Below, piece after piece: positions 7,703-16,564 of a stretch of 64,000 nt of DNA. The notes under the pieces were generated by a model, which saw nothing but the letters and a program-made list of their open reading frames with translations, had not been told where the DNA came from and did not search any database. Position numbers and translations under genes: made by a program. This stretch comes from Bacillus sp. CHD6a (lineage in GTDB: Bacteria; Bacillota; Bacilli; Bacillales; Bacillaceae_I), in assembly GCF_001293645.1 (NCBI RefSeq), contig NZ_LBMD01000001.1, positions 434,001 through 498,000 on the forward strand, written 5' to 3'. How positions within the stretch are numbered: position 1 is the stretch's first letter; each line of letters begins with the position of its first letter.

Positions 7703-8329
7703 TTATGCTTTAAATGTTGCTGCTAGACCTTTGAACATATTATTTAGTTGATTAACTGTGTTCATCATTTGACCGGCTGTGTCCATCATTTTCTTCATAT
7801 CCACATTTCCGTCCTGCCCTTTAAACTGATTCATAAAGGAGTTTACCTGGGAGGTTTGAGGTTTAGTTGATTGTCCCTGGGTAGGATAGGGATTCATAAA
7901 TGGCATATTCATTTGATTGGGCATAAAATTACCACCAGGTCCTCCACCCTGTTGTGGAAAGCCTTGAGGGTATCCATTCTGACCCATTGCATTAAAAGGC
8001 ACGCCTTGGATGAAGCCATTTTGCCCCATACTGCCCCCCGAAGGCATAGTTTGTGGGAATCCATTCTGACTCATATTGTTCATCATGTTAAAAGGAAACG
8101 TCGAATTTTGTGTGCTAGTTCCTGAAAATGGTATACCATTCATAAAGTCAGGAGACATCCCTTGTTGGGTCACCCATCCTCCGTTCATTACCTGCTGTGG
8201 ATACATCCCTTGCATAGATCCGCTGCCGGAATATGGCAGTAAATTATTTAAGAAAGGAAGCTGACTTAACATATTCATATTCCTATTATGTGATAAATGT
8301 CTAGGCCTCGCGTACATTCTCCTAAACAT
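7703..8329 (-). CDS. yppG: YppG-like protein, Gly/Met/Gln/Asn-rich
   Basis: A 208-residue low-complexity protein. About 30-165 is a Gly-Gln-Met-Asn-Pro-rich region with repeats of the type MGQNGF/YPQG and FPQ. The conserved end, VNSFMNQFKGQDGNVDMKKM then MMNTVNQLNNMFKGLAATFKA, is the YppG C-terminal domain. No function is established; composition resembles spore surface proteins and the cotD tail in this window. Position between yprA and yppF/E fits B. subtilis yppG. Confidence 0.75.
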   Translation of the reverse strand: MFRRMYARPRHLSHNRNMNMLSQLPFLNNLLPYSGSGSMQGMYPQQVMNGGWVTQQGMSPDFMNGIPFSGTSTQNSTFPFNMMNNMSQNGFPQTMPSGGSMGQNGFIQGVPFNAMGQNGYPQGFPQQGGGPGGNFMPNQMNMPFMNPYPTQGQSTKPQTSQVNSFMNQFKGQDGNVDMKKMMDTAGQMMNTVNQLNNMFKGLAATFKA

Positions 8330-8533
8330 TCGAACCCCTCCTCTTTTCTAGCTATAAATAAAGTATGAAAAAGACCAGGAAAGGTGCCTATTCCACTTTG
8401 CAATAAAAGCGCTATAAGTCTTGCCACAATACACCATTTTTGTCCCAATTTGTCGGAAGTTTCATTTTTTCAAAAACAAGAAAAATTTAGTTTGCATGCT
8501 ATGATGAAACTAACTTCAAAGGGGGGATTTGGA

Positions 8534-8737
8534 TTGGTACTTGAAGAATTGCGTCATAAATTTATTAGTTGTAGGACCTATGAACCGATGGAGCATAATG
8601 AATTAATGGATTTTGCCCGACAGCTGTACCTTAGAGGGGAATTAACAATTGGTCAGTTTAGAAATGTAATTAGAGAGCTCGAATCAAAAGGTGCTGTTCC
8701 ACCAAATACGTTTGAAGACATTTTAGAAGTAACATAA
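8534..8737 (+). CDS. yppF: YppF-like small protein
   Basis: The 67-residue product MVLEELRHKFISCRTYEP through FARQLYLRGELTIGQFRNVI matches the YppF family, small helical proteins of unknown role. A longer upstream reading to 8384 has no ribosome site. TTG at 8534 follows AAAGGGGGG at 7 bases and gives the family length, so it is chosen. A terminator with eight T follows at 8752-8780. Confidence 0.75.
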   Translation: MVLEELRHKFISCRTYEPMEHNELMDFARQLYLRGELTIGQFRNVIRELESKGAVPPNTFEDILEVT

Positions 8738-8751
8738 TATGCATTATTCAT

Positions 8752-8780
8752 AAGAGGCCTTTTATGGGTCTCTTTTTTTT
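8752..8780 (+). terminator. Terminator after yppF
   Basis: AAGAGGCC (8752-8759) pairs, with one G-U pair, to GGTCTCTT (8767-8774), followed by a run of T. Confidence 0.7.
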
Positions 8781-8847
8781 AACTTTATTGCGTAATGACA
8801 AGTGCAATGTGGAAAGCTAAGTAGGATAACAAAGGAGGGATATATAG

Positions 8848-9012
8848 ATGAGTAGAGGAAAAAACTTTAACCATAAGAAAAAAGGACATGAACCTACTGT
8901 AGGGGCAAAGCCAGCTGAAAGAAAGGTATTCGAAAAAGTGGAATACGCAATCGAGCCTGTGGCTACTGCTGAGGAACGTCCAGTAACGAACAAAGCAGAG
9001 AAAGATCAATAA
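8848..9012 (+). CDS. Small basic hypothetical protein (54 residues)
   Basis: The ATG at 8848 is preceded by AAAGGAGGG. The product MSRGKNFNHKKKGHEPTVGA continues KPAERKVFEKVEYAIEPVAT and ends NKAEKDQ. It is hydrophilic with a basic start and acidic end, no Cys and no membrane segment. Family not recognised. A strong bidirectional terminator follows, so it is probably a monocistronic unit like its small neighbours. Confidence 0.6.
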   Translation: MSRGKNFNHKKKGHEPTVGAKPAERKVFEKVEYAIEPVATAEERPVTNKAEKDQ

Positions 9013-9020
9013 AAATAAAC

Positions 9021-9047
9021 CAGCCTGATCTTTTACCGATCAGGCTG
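9021..9047. terminator. Bidirectional terminator between the 8848 gene and yppE
   Basis: CAGCCTGATC (9021-9030) pairs with GATCAGGCTG (9038-9047), with T tracts on the plus side. Confidence 0.75.
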
Positions 9048-9050
9048 ATT

Positions 9051-9416
9051 TCATTCCATATTTTTGGCTATTGTATCATTCAATACGTAGCGTATAGACT
9101 GTAACATGCCTTTAAAACGTTTTTCACGGGTATCGGGATAAAAGCATTGCACAGCTACCATGTTGATATTTTCAACCGTGCTGTCTATTTGTTGGACGTG
9201 TATATATTTGGGTTTATCTGAAATAATCCAGTTTTTAGCCATACTCTCCCACTGTTCTACAGTCGCGAAAACCTGATCCGCATACGGTTTTACTGTTTGA
9301 AAAAAATCAGGTTCCTCTTGACTAGCTTTCACTTCAATAAAGTTTGCTTCTATCCTGTCCAATTCCATCAAAATTTGTGACGTTAATTCCCTTACGCTAT
9401 TTTCATTGCCAGACAT
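9051..9416 (-). CDS. yppE: YppE-like protein (DUF1798)
   Basis: The 121-residue helical protein has the family blocks EEPDFFQTVKPYADQV, SDKPKYIHVQQIDSTVENI and KRFKGMLQSIRYVLNDTIA. DUF1798 proteins fold as a helical bundle with no assigned function. Start at 9416 follows an AGAGGTG ribosome site. It lies downstream of the yppD-position gene, as in B. subtilis. Confidence 0.85.
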   Translation of the reverse strand: MSGNENSVRELTSQILMELDRIEANFIEVKASQEEPDFFQTVKPYADQVFATVEQWESMAKNWIISDKPKYIHVQQIDSTVENINMVAVQCFYPDTREKRFKGMLQSIRYVLNDTIAKNME

Positions 9417-9452
9417 CTTTTTTCACCTCTAGCAATACATTACCATATCTTC

Positions 9453-9710
9453 TTAAACAGAGTAAGCACTCTGCCTAAAGTCAATTGTTTTTGGAGAGTG
9501 TATTTTTAAAAGCCTTTGCTCCCCCATCACTTTTTCCACTTCATCTAGTGTGACATGCAGCCTTCTAATTTGATGTTTCATGACTTCTTCCATTTCTTCT
9601 CGCTCTATTTTAAGTGAATTTGACATCGTCTCCTCCAATACATCCATTTGAAGCATCATTTCATTGAACAAGTCCGCAATCTCATTTCTTGAAACAACTA
9701 CATTGGACAT
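9453..9710 (-). CDS. Small coiled-coil protein in the yppD position
   Basis: The 85-residue product from ATG 9710 (GGAGGGG 6 bases upstream) is almost wholly helical: MSNVVVSRNEIADLFNEMML, then REEMEEVMKHQIRRLHVTLDEV. It lies between yppC and yppE, where B. subtilis has yppD, but I cannot confirm homology by eye. An in-frame ATG at 9725 lies too close to the ribosome site. Coiled-coil character is inferred from heptad-like spacing. Confidence 0.65.
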   Translation of the reverse strand: MSNVVVSRNEIADLFNEMMLQMDVLEETMSNSLKIEREEMEEVMKHQIRRLHVTLDEVEKVMGEQRLLKIHSPKTIDFRQSAYSV

Positions 9711-9902
9711 ACAAATCCCCTCCATACTTTGTTAGTTTATAATTTCTCCGTTTATCTATTACTCCCTTCCTGTGTGACAAAACTAGAAGCATTTCGTCAA
9801 AGAAAGTGTTTATTTGCAAAAACACCTCCTATCTTTCGCATGATTGCTTACTAATTTGTAAAAAATAAGATGGTAAAAAAATTATTAAAGGAGGTTTTAA
9901 CA

Positions 9903-10007
9903 ATGTCTAAACAAAAGAAAAATCAGCAACAACGTAAAAACCAAGTGGAAAGCGCACCTGGCCAAGAAGATAAAAAATTAAAAGGACCAAACCGTCCTTC
10001 TACCTGA
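9903..10007 (+). CDS. sspM: Small acid-soluble spore protein M
   Basis: A 34-residue peptide, MSKQKKNQQQRKNQVESAPG followed by QEDKKLKGPNRPST. The terminal KKLKGPNRPST block is the SspM signature. SspM is a minor forespore protein made under SigG in B. subtilis. AAAGGAGG lies 8 bases before the ATG, and a strong bidirectional terminator follows. It is too short for most gene callers. Confidence 0.85.
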   Translation: MSKQKKNQQQRKNQVESAPGQEDKKLKGPNRPST

Positions 10008-10022
10008 TTTCCTTCCATTCAA

Positions 10023-10050
10023 AAAACAGCTCCTGCACAGGAGCTGTTTT
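10023..10050. terminator. Bidirectional terminator between sspM and yppC
   Basis: AAAACAGCTCCTG (10023-10035) pairs with CAGGAGCTGTTTT (10038-10050), flanked by A and T runs. Confidence 0.8.
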
Positions 10051-10056
10051 TATACG

Positions 10057-11070
10057 TTATAACCACCTTTTTAAAGCAATTATGCTATGCAATTGATGTT
10101 GTTTATGAATAAACCACTTTGTTACCTCTGTCTCCTTTCTCTCTGTGTTTACCCTTTCCTTCCATTTAGAAAGATGTTTTGCCTCCCTAAATACCCAGTC
10201 GTCCTGTAGAAAGGGCTGATGTGGTACCACTGGATATACTGCTCTAAGAACAGGAGTTTCGCGAAAAAGCCCATTATGTAAATACTGCTCATAGTCATAT
10301 CTTGATCCTGTAGGTTCTGTTTTCTGCGAAAAGTTCAAAAATGAATCAGAAAAAGTCCCATCAAACAAAAGATCTGCCAATCTCTTTCCTAAATTAATTC
10401 TATTATCGAGCTTTTGAAATCCATGCACAGAATATCCATACAATTTTCCTTTAAGTGTTGGAAAAATGACACAACTAAAATGACCTAGATCTTGAAAGGC
10501 ATATACACTTGTTCCAAAGACCTTTCTTTTCAACTTTTTGTTTTGAAGAACAGGTTCTTGAATAAGATTTTGTTCGTTAATAATGAGGGAAGTCATTAAC
10601 CTACTTATATCCCTTTCCTCCCAAAAATATTGCCATTCTGCTTCCATAAAACAAGAAACACGGAACTCTTTTAATAAATGAAATAGAGGTTTGTTATATT
10701 TCTTGGACAATTCATATAGTAATAATTGTGGATAGGCATCATGGAAGATCATCCAGTTAGCTAATTCGTAAGTCAAAAAAATGGGATATCTTTTCCGCCA
10801 ATCTAAAGCAAGCTTGAACCATTTTCCTTCCAAGTCCGTCATATTCCAGCCAGCATTTCGTGAAACCATGCTAGCCAAAAAGGCCCATCGAATCTCTTTA
10901 TTTCTATAATAATAATTCATATAGGCTTTTGTCCTAGAAATATTGTCAGCATTGTATTTCGCTGTATTTTTTTGAATAGTAGTGATAAAATTATTTTCTT
11001 GAAAGGAGTACTTGTATGTCAATCTTCTTTCTTCTATTTTCGAATAAAGAATACTATGTTTCATGTACAT
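10057..11070 (-). CDS. yppC: YppC-like protein (DUF2515)
   Basis: The 337-residue protein contains blocks typical of DUF2515: NISRTKAYMNYYYRNKEIRW, AFLASMVSRNAGWNMTDLEG and LTYELANWMIFHDAYPQLL, and ends with HSIIALKRWL. Function unknown; no signal peptide and no clear catalytic motif. Start ATG 11070 lies behind GGAGGAGGA; a longer reading to 11100 overlaps that ribosome site. Divergent from recU, as in B. subtilis. Confidence 0.82.
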   Translation of the reverse strand: MYMKHSILYSKIEERRLTYKYSFQENNFITTIQKNTAKYNADNISRTKAYMNYYYRNKEIRWAFLASMVSRNAGWNMTDLEGKWFKLALDWRKRYPIFLTYELANWMIFHDAYPQLLLYELSKKYNKPLFHLLKEFRVSCFMEAEWQYFWEERDISRLMTSLIINEQNLIQEPVLQNKKLKRKVFGTSVYAFQDLGHFSCVIFPTLKGKLYGYSVHGFQKLDNRINLGKRLADLLFDGTFSDSFLNFSQKTEPTGSRYDYEQYLHNGLFRETPVLRAVYPVVPHQPFLQDDWVFREAKHLSKWKERVNTERKETEVTKWFIHKQHQLHSIIALKRWL

Positions 11071-11164
11071 ATCCTCCTCCTTTCCAACAAAAAGTGACAA
11101 AGTTTACAAAAAGATGACGTTTTTTTCTAATATAAGATTAGTTTTAGTCTAGAGGGGGAAATTT

Positions 11165-11761
11165 ATGACTATACGATACCCAAATGGTAAAGTATTTCAG
11201 GCAAACAGCAGTTCACCTTCCAAAAAGACTGGTCCAACATTGTATGGCAATAGAGGAATGAGTTTAGAAGATGATCTCCATGATTCCAATTTGTATTATC
11301 TCCACCAAGGAATTGCTGTTGTTCATAAAAAACCGACACCAATTCAGATAGTTGATGTGCATTATCCTAAAAGAAGTGCTGCCGTTATCAAAGAAGCCTA
11401 CTTCAAACAAGCCTCTACAACAGATTTTAACGGAGTATACAAAGGAAGGTATATTGATTTTGAGGCAAAGGAAACGAAGAACAAAACTTCCTTCCCTCTC
11501 CAAAACTTTCATGAACATCAAATTCAACATATGAGACAAGTTGTGAAACAAAATGGAATCTGTTTCGTCATATTAATGTTCCGTCTTTATAATGAAGTAT
11601 TTCTGCTTCCGGCAGAAAAATTATTTCATTATTGGGAAAGGAAAGAATCCGGTGAAAGAAAGTCTATTACAAAACAAGAAATAGAACAAGACGGCTACTT
11701 TATTCCTCAAGGATATCAGCCTAGAATCGATTACCTCAAAATAATAGACATGTATTATTAA
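11165..11761 (+). CDS. recU: Holliday junction resolvase RecU
   Basis: The 198-residue RecU shows the core [20 protein letters not shown] with the acidic and lysine residues of the active site, and the stalk region before it. RecU cleaves Holliday junctions during recombination and helps chromosome segregation. Usual length is about 200. AGAGGGGGA precedes the ATG. ponA follows 45 bases later on the same strand, the conserved recU-ponA operon. Confidence 0.95.
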   Translation: MTIRYPNGKVFQANSSSPSKKTGPTLYGNRGMSLEDDLHDSNLYYLHQGIAVVHKKPTPIQIVDVHYPKRSAAVIKEAYFKQASTTDFNGVYKGRYIDFEAKETKNKTSFPLQNFHEHQIQHMRQVVKQNGICFVILMFRLYNEVFLLPAEKLFHYWERKESGERKSITKQEIEQDGYFIPQGYQPRIDYLKIIDMYY

Positions 11762-11806
11762 TAACCCCGGAATTACTGTAAGTGTGAAGAAAGGCAGGTC
11801 TGAAAC

Positions 11807-14476
11807 ATGACTGAAAAGTATCAATCCAGAGAGCAAAGACGTAAAGCGATGGAAGAAGAACGAAGTGCTAAATCCGGCACAAAAAAGAAAGGACCCAAAA
11901 AAGGGCTTTTCAAGAAAATATTTTTATCCGCACTTATTATAGGACTTGTAGGATTAATTACAGGTATTGGCACATTTGCTTACTATGTCCAAAGCACTCC
12001 ACCTTTGGACGAAACGCTACTTAAAGTCCCTGTACCGTCCAAAGTTTATGGAATGGACGGTGAGTTGGCTGCTGAAATAGGCGGACACGAAGCTAGGGAA
12101 TATGTAGAGTCGGATGAAATTCCTGACCTTGTAAAAGATGCCTTTTTGGCTACAGAGGATGTTCGATTTTATGAGCATAATGGTGTAGATTACAGACGTT
12201 TGGCTGGAGCAGTTCTCGCTAACGTAACAAGAGGATTCGGTGCTGAAGGTGGTAGTACCATTACTCAACAGCTAGTAAAATTATCATTTTTATCAACTGA
12301 TAAAACCTTAAAGAGAAAAGCACAGGAATTCTATTTGGCTTATCAATTAGAATCCCGTTTCACAAAAGACGAAATCCTGGAAATGTATTTAAATCGTATC
12401 TATTTCTCAAATTATGCATATGGAATATCCAATGCTGCAAAAAATTATTATGGAAAATCTCTAGACGAGTTAGAATTGCATGAGGCAGCGATGCTCGCTG
12501 GGCTCCCACAAAGTCCTAACAATTATAACCCTGTTACAAATCCTGAAAATGCTAAACAGCGTCGTAATATTGTACTGACGCTTATGGTGAAGCATGGGAA
12601 AATAACAGAAGAAGAAGCCGATGAAGCAAGAGCAATTCCGGTAGACTCTACACTAACAGATGATGTAGAGAAAACGAATTACTCAAATAAATACAATGCG
12701 TTTATTGATCGTGTAATAGAAGAAATCTCCGATCAATTAGGAGATGTAGACCCTCAAGCAGATGGACTTGAGATTTACACCACTCTTGATGTAAATGCAC
12801 AAGAACAAGTGGAATACATTTTATCAGATGAAAGTGGCATCCCGCATTTAGAAAATGAAGACTACCAAGCAGGTATCGCCTTAATTGATACACAAAGTGG
12901 TGAAATTCGAGCCATTGGCGGTGGTAGAAATCATATGAAGACTGGAACCAATTACGCTACAGACATTAGGGTCCAACCAGCGTCTGCGATTAAGCCAATT
13001 CTCGATTATGCTCCTGCAATAGAGTACTTTGATTGGTCCACCTATCATCAAATTAATGATGAACCTTATAGTTATTCTTCTGGTACTGAGATTAATAACT
13101 GGGACAACAAGCATAAAGGTTACCTTAGCATGAGACAACATATAGCCGACTCTCGTAACATCCCGGCATTAAAGGCCCTTCAAGAAGTTGGTTTGGACAA
13201 AGCAAGAGATTTTGCAGTTAAATTAGGCATCCCTCTTGAAGAAGAAATTAATGAAGCGTATGCAATTGGAGGATTTACAAACGGTATTTCGCCGCTTCAA
13301 ATGGCAGGAGCATACAGTTCATTCGGAAGTGGCGGTGTATATACCGAACCATTCGCAGTGACGAAAGTCGTCTTCCAGGATGGAACTAGCGTTAACCTGA
13401 ATAAAGAATCTGAAGTGGTAATGAAAGACTCCACAGCATTCATGATTACGGATATGCTTAAAACATCCGTAAGAAGCGGATTAGCAACTGCTGCAAATGT
13501 TCCTGGATTGAATATTGCAGGTAAATCAGGGACAACAAACTTCTCTGATGAAACAATTGCAGAATATGGCATACCTAAAGGTGGTGTACCAAGCACTTGG
13601 TTTGCTGGGTATACACCAACATATACGGCCGCAGTATGGACTGGATTCAGAAGAACTGGAACAGATAATTATCTGCGACCAATTGACGGCGTAAACCAAG
13701 ATCAGTATCTATCTCGAATAATCTTTAAGCAATTAATGGAGAACATCTCTACAACAAATGAAGATAAAGCAGATTTCCCTGTTCCTAACAGTGTTGTCCG
13801 TGTTGCAATTGAAAAAGGATCAAATCCGCCATTAAAAGCAAGTCAGTTCACTCCAACTGACCAAATTACTAATGAATATTTTGTAAAAGGAACAGAACCA
13901 ACAAAGGTTTCCAAAGAATATGATAAGCTACCTAGTCCGTCTGGTTTCACTGCAAAGTATGACGAAGAAGCAAATGTTATCAATTTGAATTGGAAATACC
14001 CTGAGGAACGATTAGAAGGTGTGACATTTACAATTAACGTAGCTGTCAATGAAGGTTCCCCTCAACCTCTCACTGAAACAAAAGATTTAGGTTTGGTTGT
14101 GGAATCACCAGATCCAGGTGCTACCTTCACCTTTGAAATTTTTGCAGTACAGGATGAAAACAATGAAAATAGAAGTGATGCAGCAACGCAGACAATAACA
14201 ATTCCTGAATTGGTTGAAGAGGATGAAAGTATTATTCCTGAGATACCAAACCCTCCTGGGGATGAGGAAGAGCCTCCTGGCGATGGCGAAGAGCCTCCTG
14301 GCGACGGTGAAGAGCCTCCTGGTGACGGCGAAGAACCACCTGGGGATGGGGAAGAAGAACCTCCAGGAGATGGAGAAGAGCCTCCTGGCGACGGGGATGA
14401 GTCTGATAATGCTAATACACAAAGCAACACAAACAGAAATGGACAAAGAAATAACTCGGAAGAAGACAATGATTAA
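11807..14476 (+). CDS. ponA: Bifunctional penicillin-binding protein 1A/1B with FN3-like and EEPPGDG-repeat tail
   Basis: The 889-residue class A PBP has a basic cytoplasmic start, one membrane helix (about 36-60), a glycosyltransferase domain with catalytic Glu in ATEDVRFYEH (E117), and a transpeptidase domain with SAIK (393-396), SRN (449-451) and KSGT (573-576). It polymerises lipid II and crosslinks peptidoglycan outside the membrane. A fibronectin type III-like domain (about 705-800) and then a tail of repeated EEPPGDG units (about 819-865) follow. A terminator lies at 14480-14509. Second gene of the recU operon. Confidence 0.96.
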   Translation: MTEKYQSREQRRKAMEEERSAKSGTKKKGPKKGLFKKIFLSALIIGLVGLITGIGTFAYYVQSTPPLDETLLKVPVPSKVYGMDGELAAEIGGHEAREYVESDEIPDLVKDAFLATEDVRFYEHNGVDYRRLAGAVLANVTRGFGAEGGSTITQQLVKLSFLSTDKTLKRKAQEFYLAYQLESRFTKDEILEMYLNRIYFSNYAYGISNAAKNYYGKSLDELELHEAAMLAGLPQSPNNYNPVTNPENAKQRRNIVLTLMVKHGKITEEEADEARAIPVDSTLTDDVEKTNYSNKYNAFIDRVIEEISDQLGDVDPQADGLEIYTTLDVNAQEQVEYILSDESGIPHLENEDYQAGIALIDTQSGEIRAIGGGRNHMKTGTNYATDIRVQPASAIKPILDYAPAIEYFDWSTYHQINDEPYSYSSGTEINNWDNKHKGYLSMRQHIADSRNIPALKALQEVGLDKARDFAVKLGIPLEEEINEAYAIGGFTNGISPLQMAGAYSSFGSGGVYTEPFAVTKVVFQDGTSVNLNKESEVVMKDSTAFMITDMLKTSVRSGLATAANVPGLNIAGKSGTTNFSDETIAEYGIPKGGVPSTWFAGYTPTYTAAVWTGFRRTGTDNYLRPIDGVNQDQYLSRIIFKQLMENISTTNEDKADFPVPNSVVRVAIEKGSNPPLKASQFTPTDQITNEYFVKGTEPTKVSKEYDKLPSPSGFTAKYDEEANVINLNWKYPEERLEGVTFTINVAVNEGSPQPLTETKDLGLVVESPDPGATFTFEIFAVQDENNENRSDAATQTITIPELVEEDESIIPEIPNPPGDEEEPPGDGEEPPGDGEEPPGDGEEPPGDGEEEPPGDGEEPPGDGDESDNANTQSNTNRNGQRNNSEEDND

Positions 14477-14479
14477 GCT

Positions 14480-14509
14480 AAAGGGCTACCTGCGAGGGTA
14501 GCCCTTTTT
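14480..14509 (+). terminator. Terminator after ponA
   Basis: AAAGGGCTACC (14480-14490), loop TGCGA, GGGTAGCCCTTTTT (14496-14509). Confidence 0.85.
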
Positions 14510-14522
14510 AGTATTCTCTAGA

Positions 14523-15026
14523 TTACTTCTTCTCTAACGCCTTCATTTTATAAAACAACTTGGCGCTTTCTGTATAAAGTTGTTGAAGTTGAATAAATGA
14601 ATGATACATCTCAGGTTTTTTTATGACAAATTCCAGCCTCTCCTCCACATTTACCGGCTTCCATTGCAACCTGCCCACTTCTTTTTTCCAACCAGTCAAA
14701 CCTCTTACAGGTTGCCCATTCATCCAAAATAACAATTGTAGATACCATGCAATTGGTAGCAGTATTTGTTTCCTTGCTTCCTTTCTATCCCTTGTTTCAT
14801 GAAGAGAGTTTAGTAGAATTTCTTTCTCTCTCCAACTAGTGAGGATATCTGGTATCGAATCACTTGTCATCTCCCAAGGCAATTGATCTGGCGCTGCTCC
14901 CATGTAGTATGCGATATCAAACTTAAATGGAACTGCTATGATATCTTTCAAATCATAAGTTTTTATAGAAATGTTGTCTTGATTTGAGTAAAAATGGGGA
15001 TGAAGAAAACTTTCTGGTATCTTCAT
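14523..15026 (-). CDS. ypoC: YpoC-like protein
   Basis: The 167-residue protein downstream of nth has the YpoC features PDQLPWEMTSDSIPDILTSW and LPIAWYLQLLFWMNGQPV. Its function is unknown. The stop of nth and the ATG overlap (TAATG), so translation is coupled. It closes the dnaD-nth-ypoC run, convergent with ponA. Confidence 0.82.
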   Translation of the reverse strand: MKIPESFLHPHFYSNQDNISIKTYDLKDIIAVPFKFDIAYYMGAAPDQLPWEMTSDSIPDILTSWREKEILLNSLHETRDRKEARKQILLPIAWYLQLLFWMNGQPVRGLTGWKKEVGRLQWKPVNVEERLEFVIKKPEMYHSFIQLQQLYTESAKLFYKMKALEKK

Positions 15027-15679
15027 TAGCCCACCTTCTTCTTCATTCTCTTCTTACCTTCTCTGCACAATTCAAGTAAAGGACAGCTCTCACATTGAGG
15101 ATTCTGTGCTTTACAATGATACCTCCCAAAGAAAATAAGACGGTGATGCGTGTCAGACCATTTGTCCTTAGGAATTTTTCTCATCAACGTTTTTTCTACT
15201 TCTAATACGCTATCTTTCCATTTACAGATACCTAACCGCTTACTAACTCGTTCTACATGTGTATCTACTGCAATGGCTGGAACACCAAAAGCAACGGACA
15301 CTACTACATTTGCTGTTTTTCTACCAACACCCGGAAGCTTAACGAGTTCATCCCTGTCTTTTGGAACTACACCATTGTATTCCTCTAGAAGAAGTTGGCA
15401 TAAACTTCTAATATTTTTCGCTTTATTTCGATAAAGACCGATAGAGCGGATATCTTGTTGCAACTCTTCGAGTGTAACGGCAAGATAATCCTCGGGTTTT
15501 TGGTATTTTTCAAATAAGTTCTTCGTTACTTTATTTACAAGGGCATCTGTACACTGAGCTGACAGCGCGACTGCAATTACTAATTCGAAAGGATTTTTAT
15601 GATTGAGTTCGCAATGTGCATCAGGAAACATCTCTCCCATCACATCTACTACTTCCTTTATTTGTGTAAGATTTAACAT
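15026..15679 (-). CDS. nth: Endonuclease III
   Basis: The 217-residue DNA glycosylase/AP lyase removes oxidised pyrimidines. Visible are the helix-hairpin-helix LPGVGRKTANVV with the catalytic Lys next to it, the catalytic Asp in AVDTHVERVSKRLG, and the [4Fe-4S] ligands CKAQNPQCESCPLLELC in C-x6-C-x2-C-x5-C spacing. The ATG at 15679 gives the family start MLNLTQIKEVV; a longer reading adds 17 residues that lack homology and run into the dnaD terminator. Confidence 0.95.
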   Translation of the reverse strand: MLNLTQIKEVVDVMGEMFPDAHCELNHKNPFELVIAVALSAQCTDALVNKVTKNLFEKYQKPEDYLAVTLEELQQDIRSIGLYRNKAKNIRSLCQLLLEEYNGVVPKDRDELVKLPGVGRKTANVVVSVAFGVPAIAVDTHVERVSKRLGICKWKDSVLEVEKTLMRKIPKDKWSDTHHRLIFFGRYHCKAQNPQCESCPLLELCREGKKRMKKKVG

Positions 15680-15714
15680 TCGGATAGATCCTGCCTTTCT
15701 TTCGTAATGGATAA

Positions 15715-15753
15715 AAAAGGGAACACGCAATTCCTCATTACGTGTCCCCTTTT
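15715..15753 (-). terminator. Hairpin between dnaD and nth
   Basis: AAAAGGGAACACG (15715-15727) pairs, with one mismatch, to CGTGTCCCCTTTT (15741-15753). A T run follows on both strands. Readthrough must occur if nth has no promoter of its own. Confidence 0.65.
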
Positions 15754-15754
15754 T

Positions 15755-16456
15755 TTAATCAAGCCAGTTATAAAATGGAACAGTTGAATTGCCTGATTTA
15801 TTGGGTGGAACGGAAGTTATCTTTTGTTGATTTTTACGAAACTTTTTACCATATTCATTAGCTTGATTAATTGTCTTTATCCCATTCTTCTTCCATTCAA
15901 AAAGGATCCTATCAATATAACGAAAATTCAACTTACCTGAGATAACAGCCTCTCTTAATGCAGCTTTGATAATGGTTGGATCATGGTGATCCTGGTCCAT
16001 CCACATATTCAAAGACTCACACTCAAACGGCGATAATGGTCTTCCAAATTCCTGCTCAAACACTGTATAAAGATTAATTTCTTGTTGTTGATTTAAGTGT
16101 TGTGTAGCTTGCTTATTTTGGTCCATCATATAGGTAATCATTTTTTCCCAAAGAGGTTGGAGAGAATAGCGTTCATATTTGATGGAGTATTCATCCATTT
16201 CATCACTTATGGATACATACCCTTTTTGAAGTAGATGACGCAAGATTTCCATACATTCTGAGGGGTCGATTGTCATCTTATCTGCGATTTCCATTGGGGT
16301 TGGAAAAATAATTCCATTTTCCACGAAAGAATGTACATGTAGAAGAAGGATAAATTCTTTTTCATTTAACCCAAGATTTACGTAATTGTTTAACAAATAT
16401 TTAGGAACGGACAGGTTGCCCTCTTCCATGAATTGAATAAATTGTTCTTTTTTCAT
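15755..16456 (-). CDS. dnaD: DNA replication initiation protein DnaD
   Basis: The 233-residue DnaD has an N-terminal winged-helix part (MKKEQFIQFMEEGNLSVPKY to about 100) and the C-terminal DnaD/DnaB-like domain FEQEFGRPLSPFECESLNMW with the YIDRILFEWKKNGI motif. It works with DnaB and DnaI in loading the replicative helicase. ATG 16456 (AGAGG 8 bases upstream) gives the family start; a GTG at 16465 overlaps the ribosome site. Confidence 0.94.
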   Translation of the reverse strand: MKKEQFIQFMEEGNLSVPKYLLNNYVNLGLNEKEFILLLHVHSFVENGIIFPTPMEIADKMTIDPSECMEILRHLLQKGYVSISDEMDEYSIKYERYSLQPLWEKMITYMMDQNKQATQHLNQQQEINLYTVFEQEFGRPLSPFECESLNMWMDQDHHDPTIIKAALREAVISGKLNFRYIDRILFEWKKNGIKTINQANEYGKKFRKNQQKITSVPPNKSGNSTVPFYNWLD

Positions 16457-16527
16457 CTGAGACACCTCTCCGATAAGTATAACAAATATCTACCGATTCT
16501 TCATAGGTAATATATTTCAAAAAAACA

Positions 16528-16553
16528 GTCACCCTGCTTTCAAAGCGGGTGAC
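16528..16553 (-). terminator. Terminator after asnS
   Basis: GTCACCC (16528-16534) pairs with GGGTGAC (16547-16553), plus inner GC/GC pairs. On the minus strand a run of seven T follows. Confidence 0.75.
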
Positions 16554-16564
16554 CAACGTTTTTA

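Noticed and set aside
14062-14469. Antisense Ser/Pro/Gly-rich frames opposite the ponA tail
   Set aside because: They are mirror images of the EEPPGDG codon repeats in ponA; no start signals.
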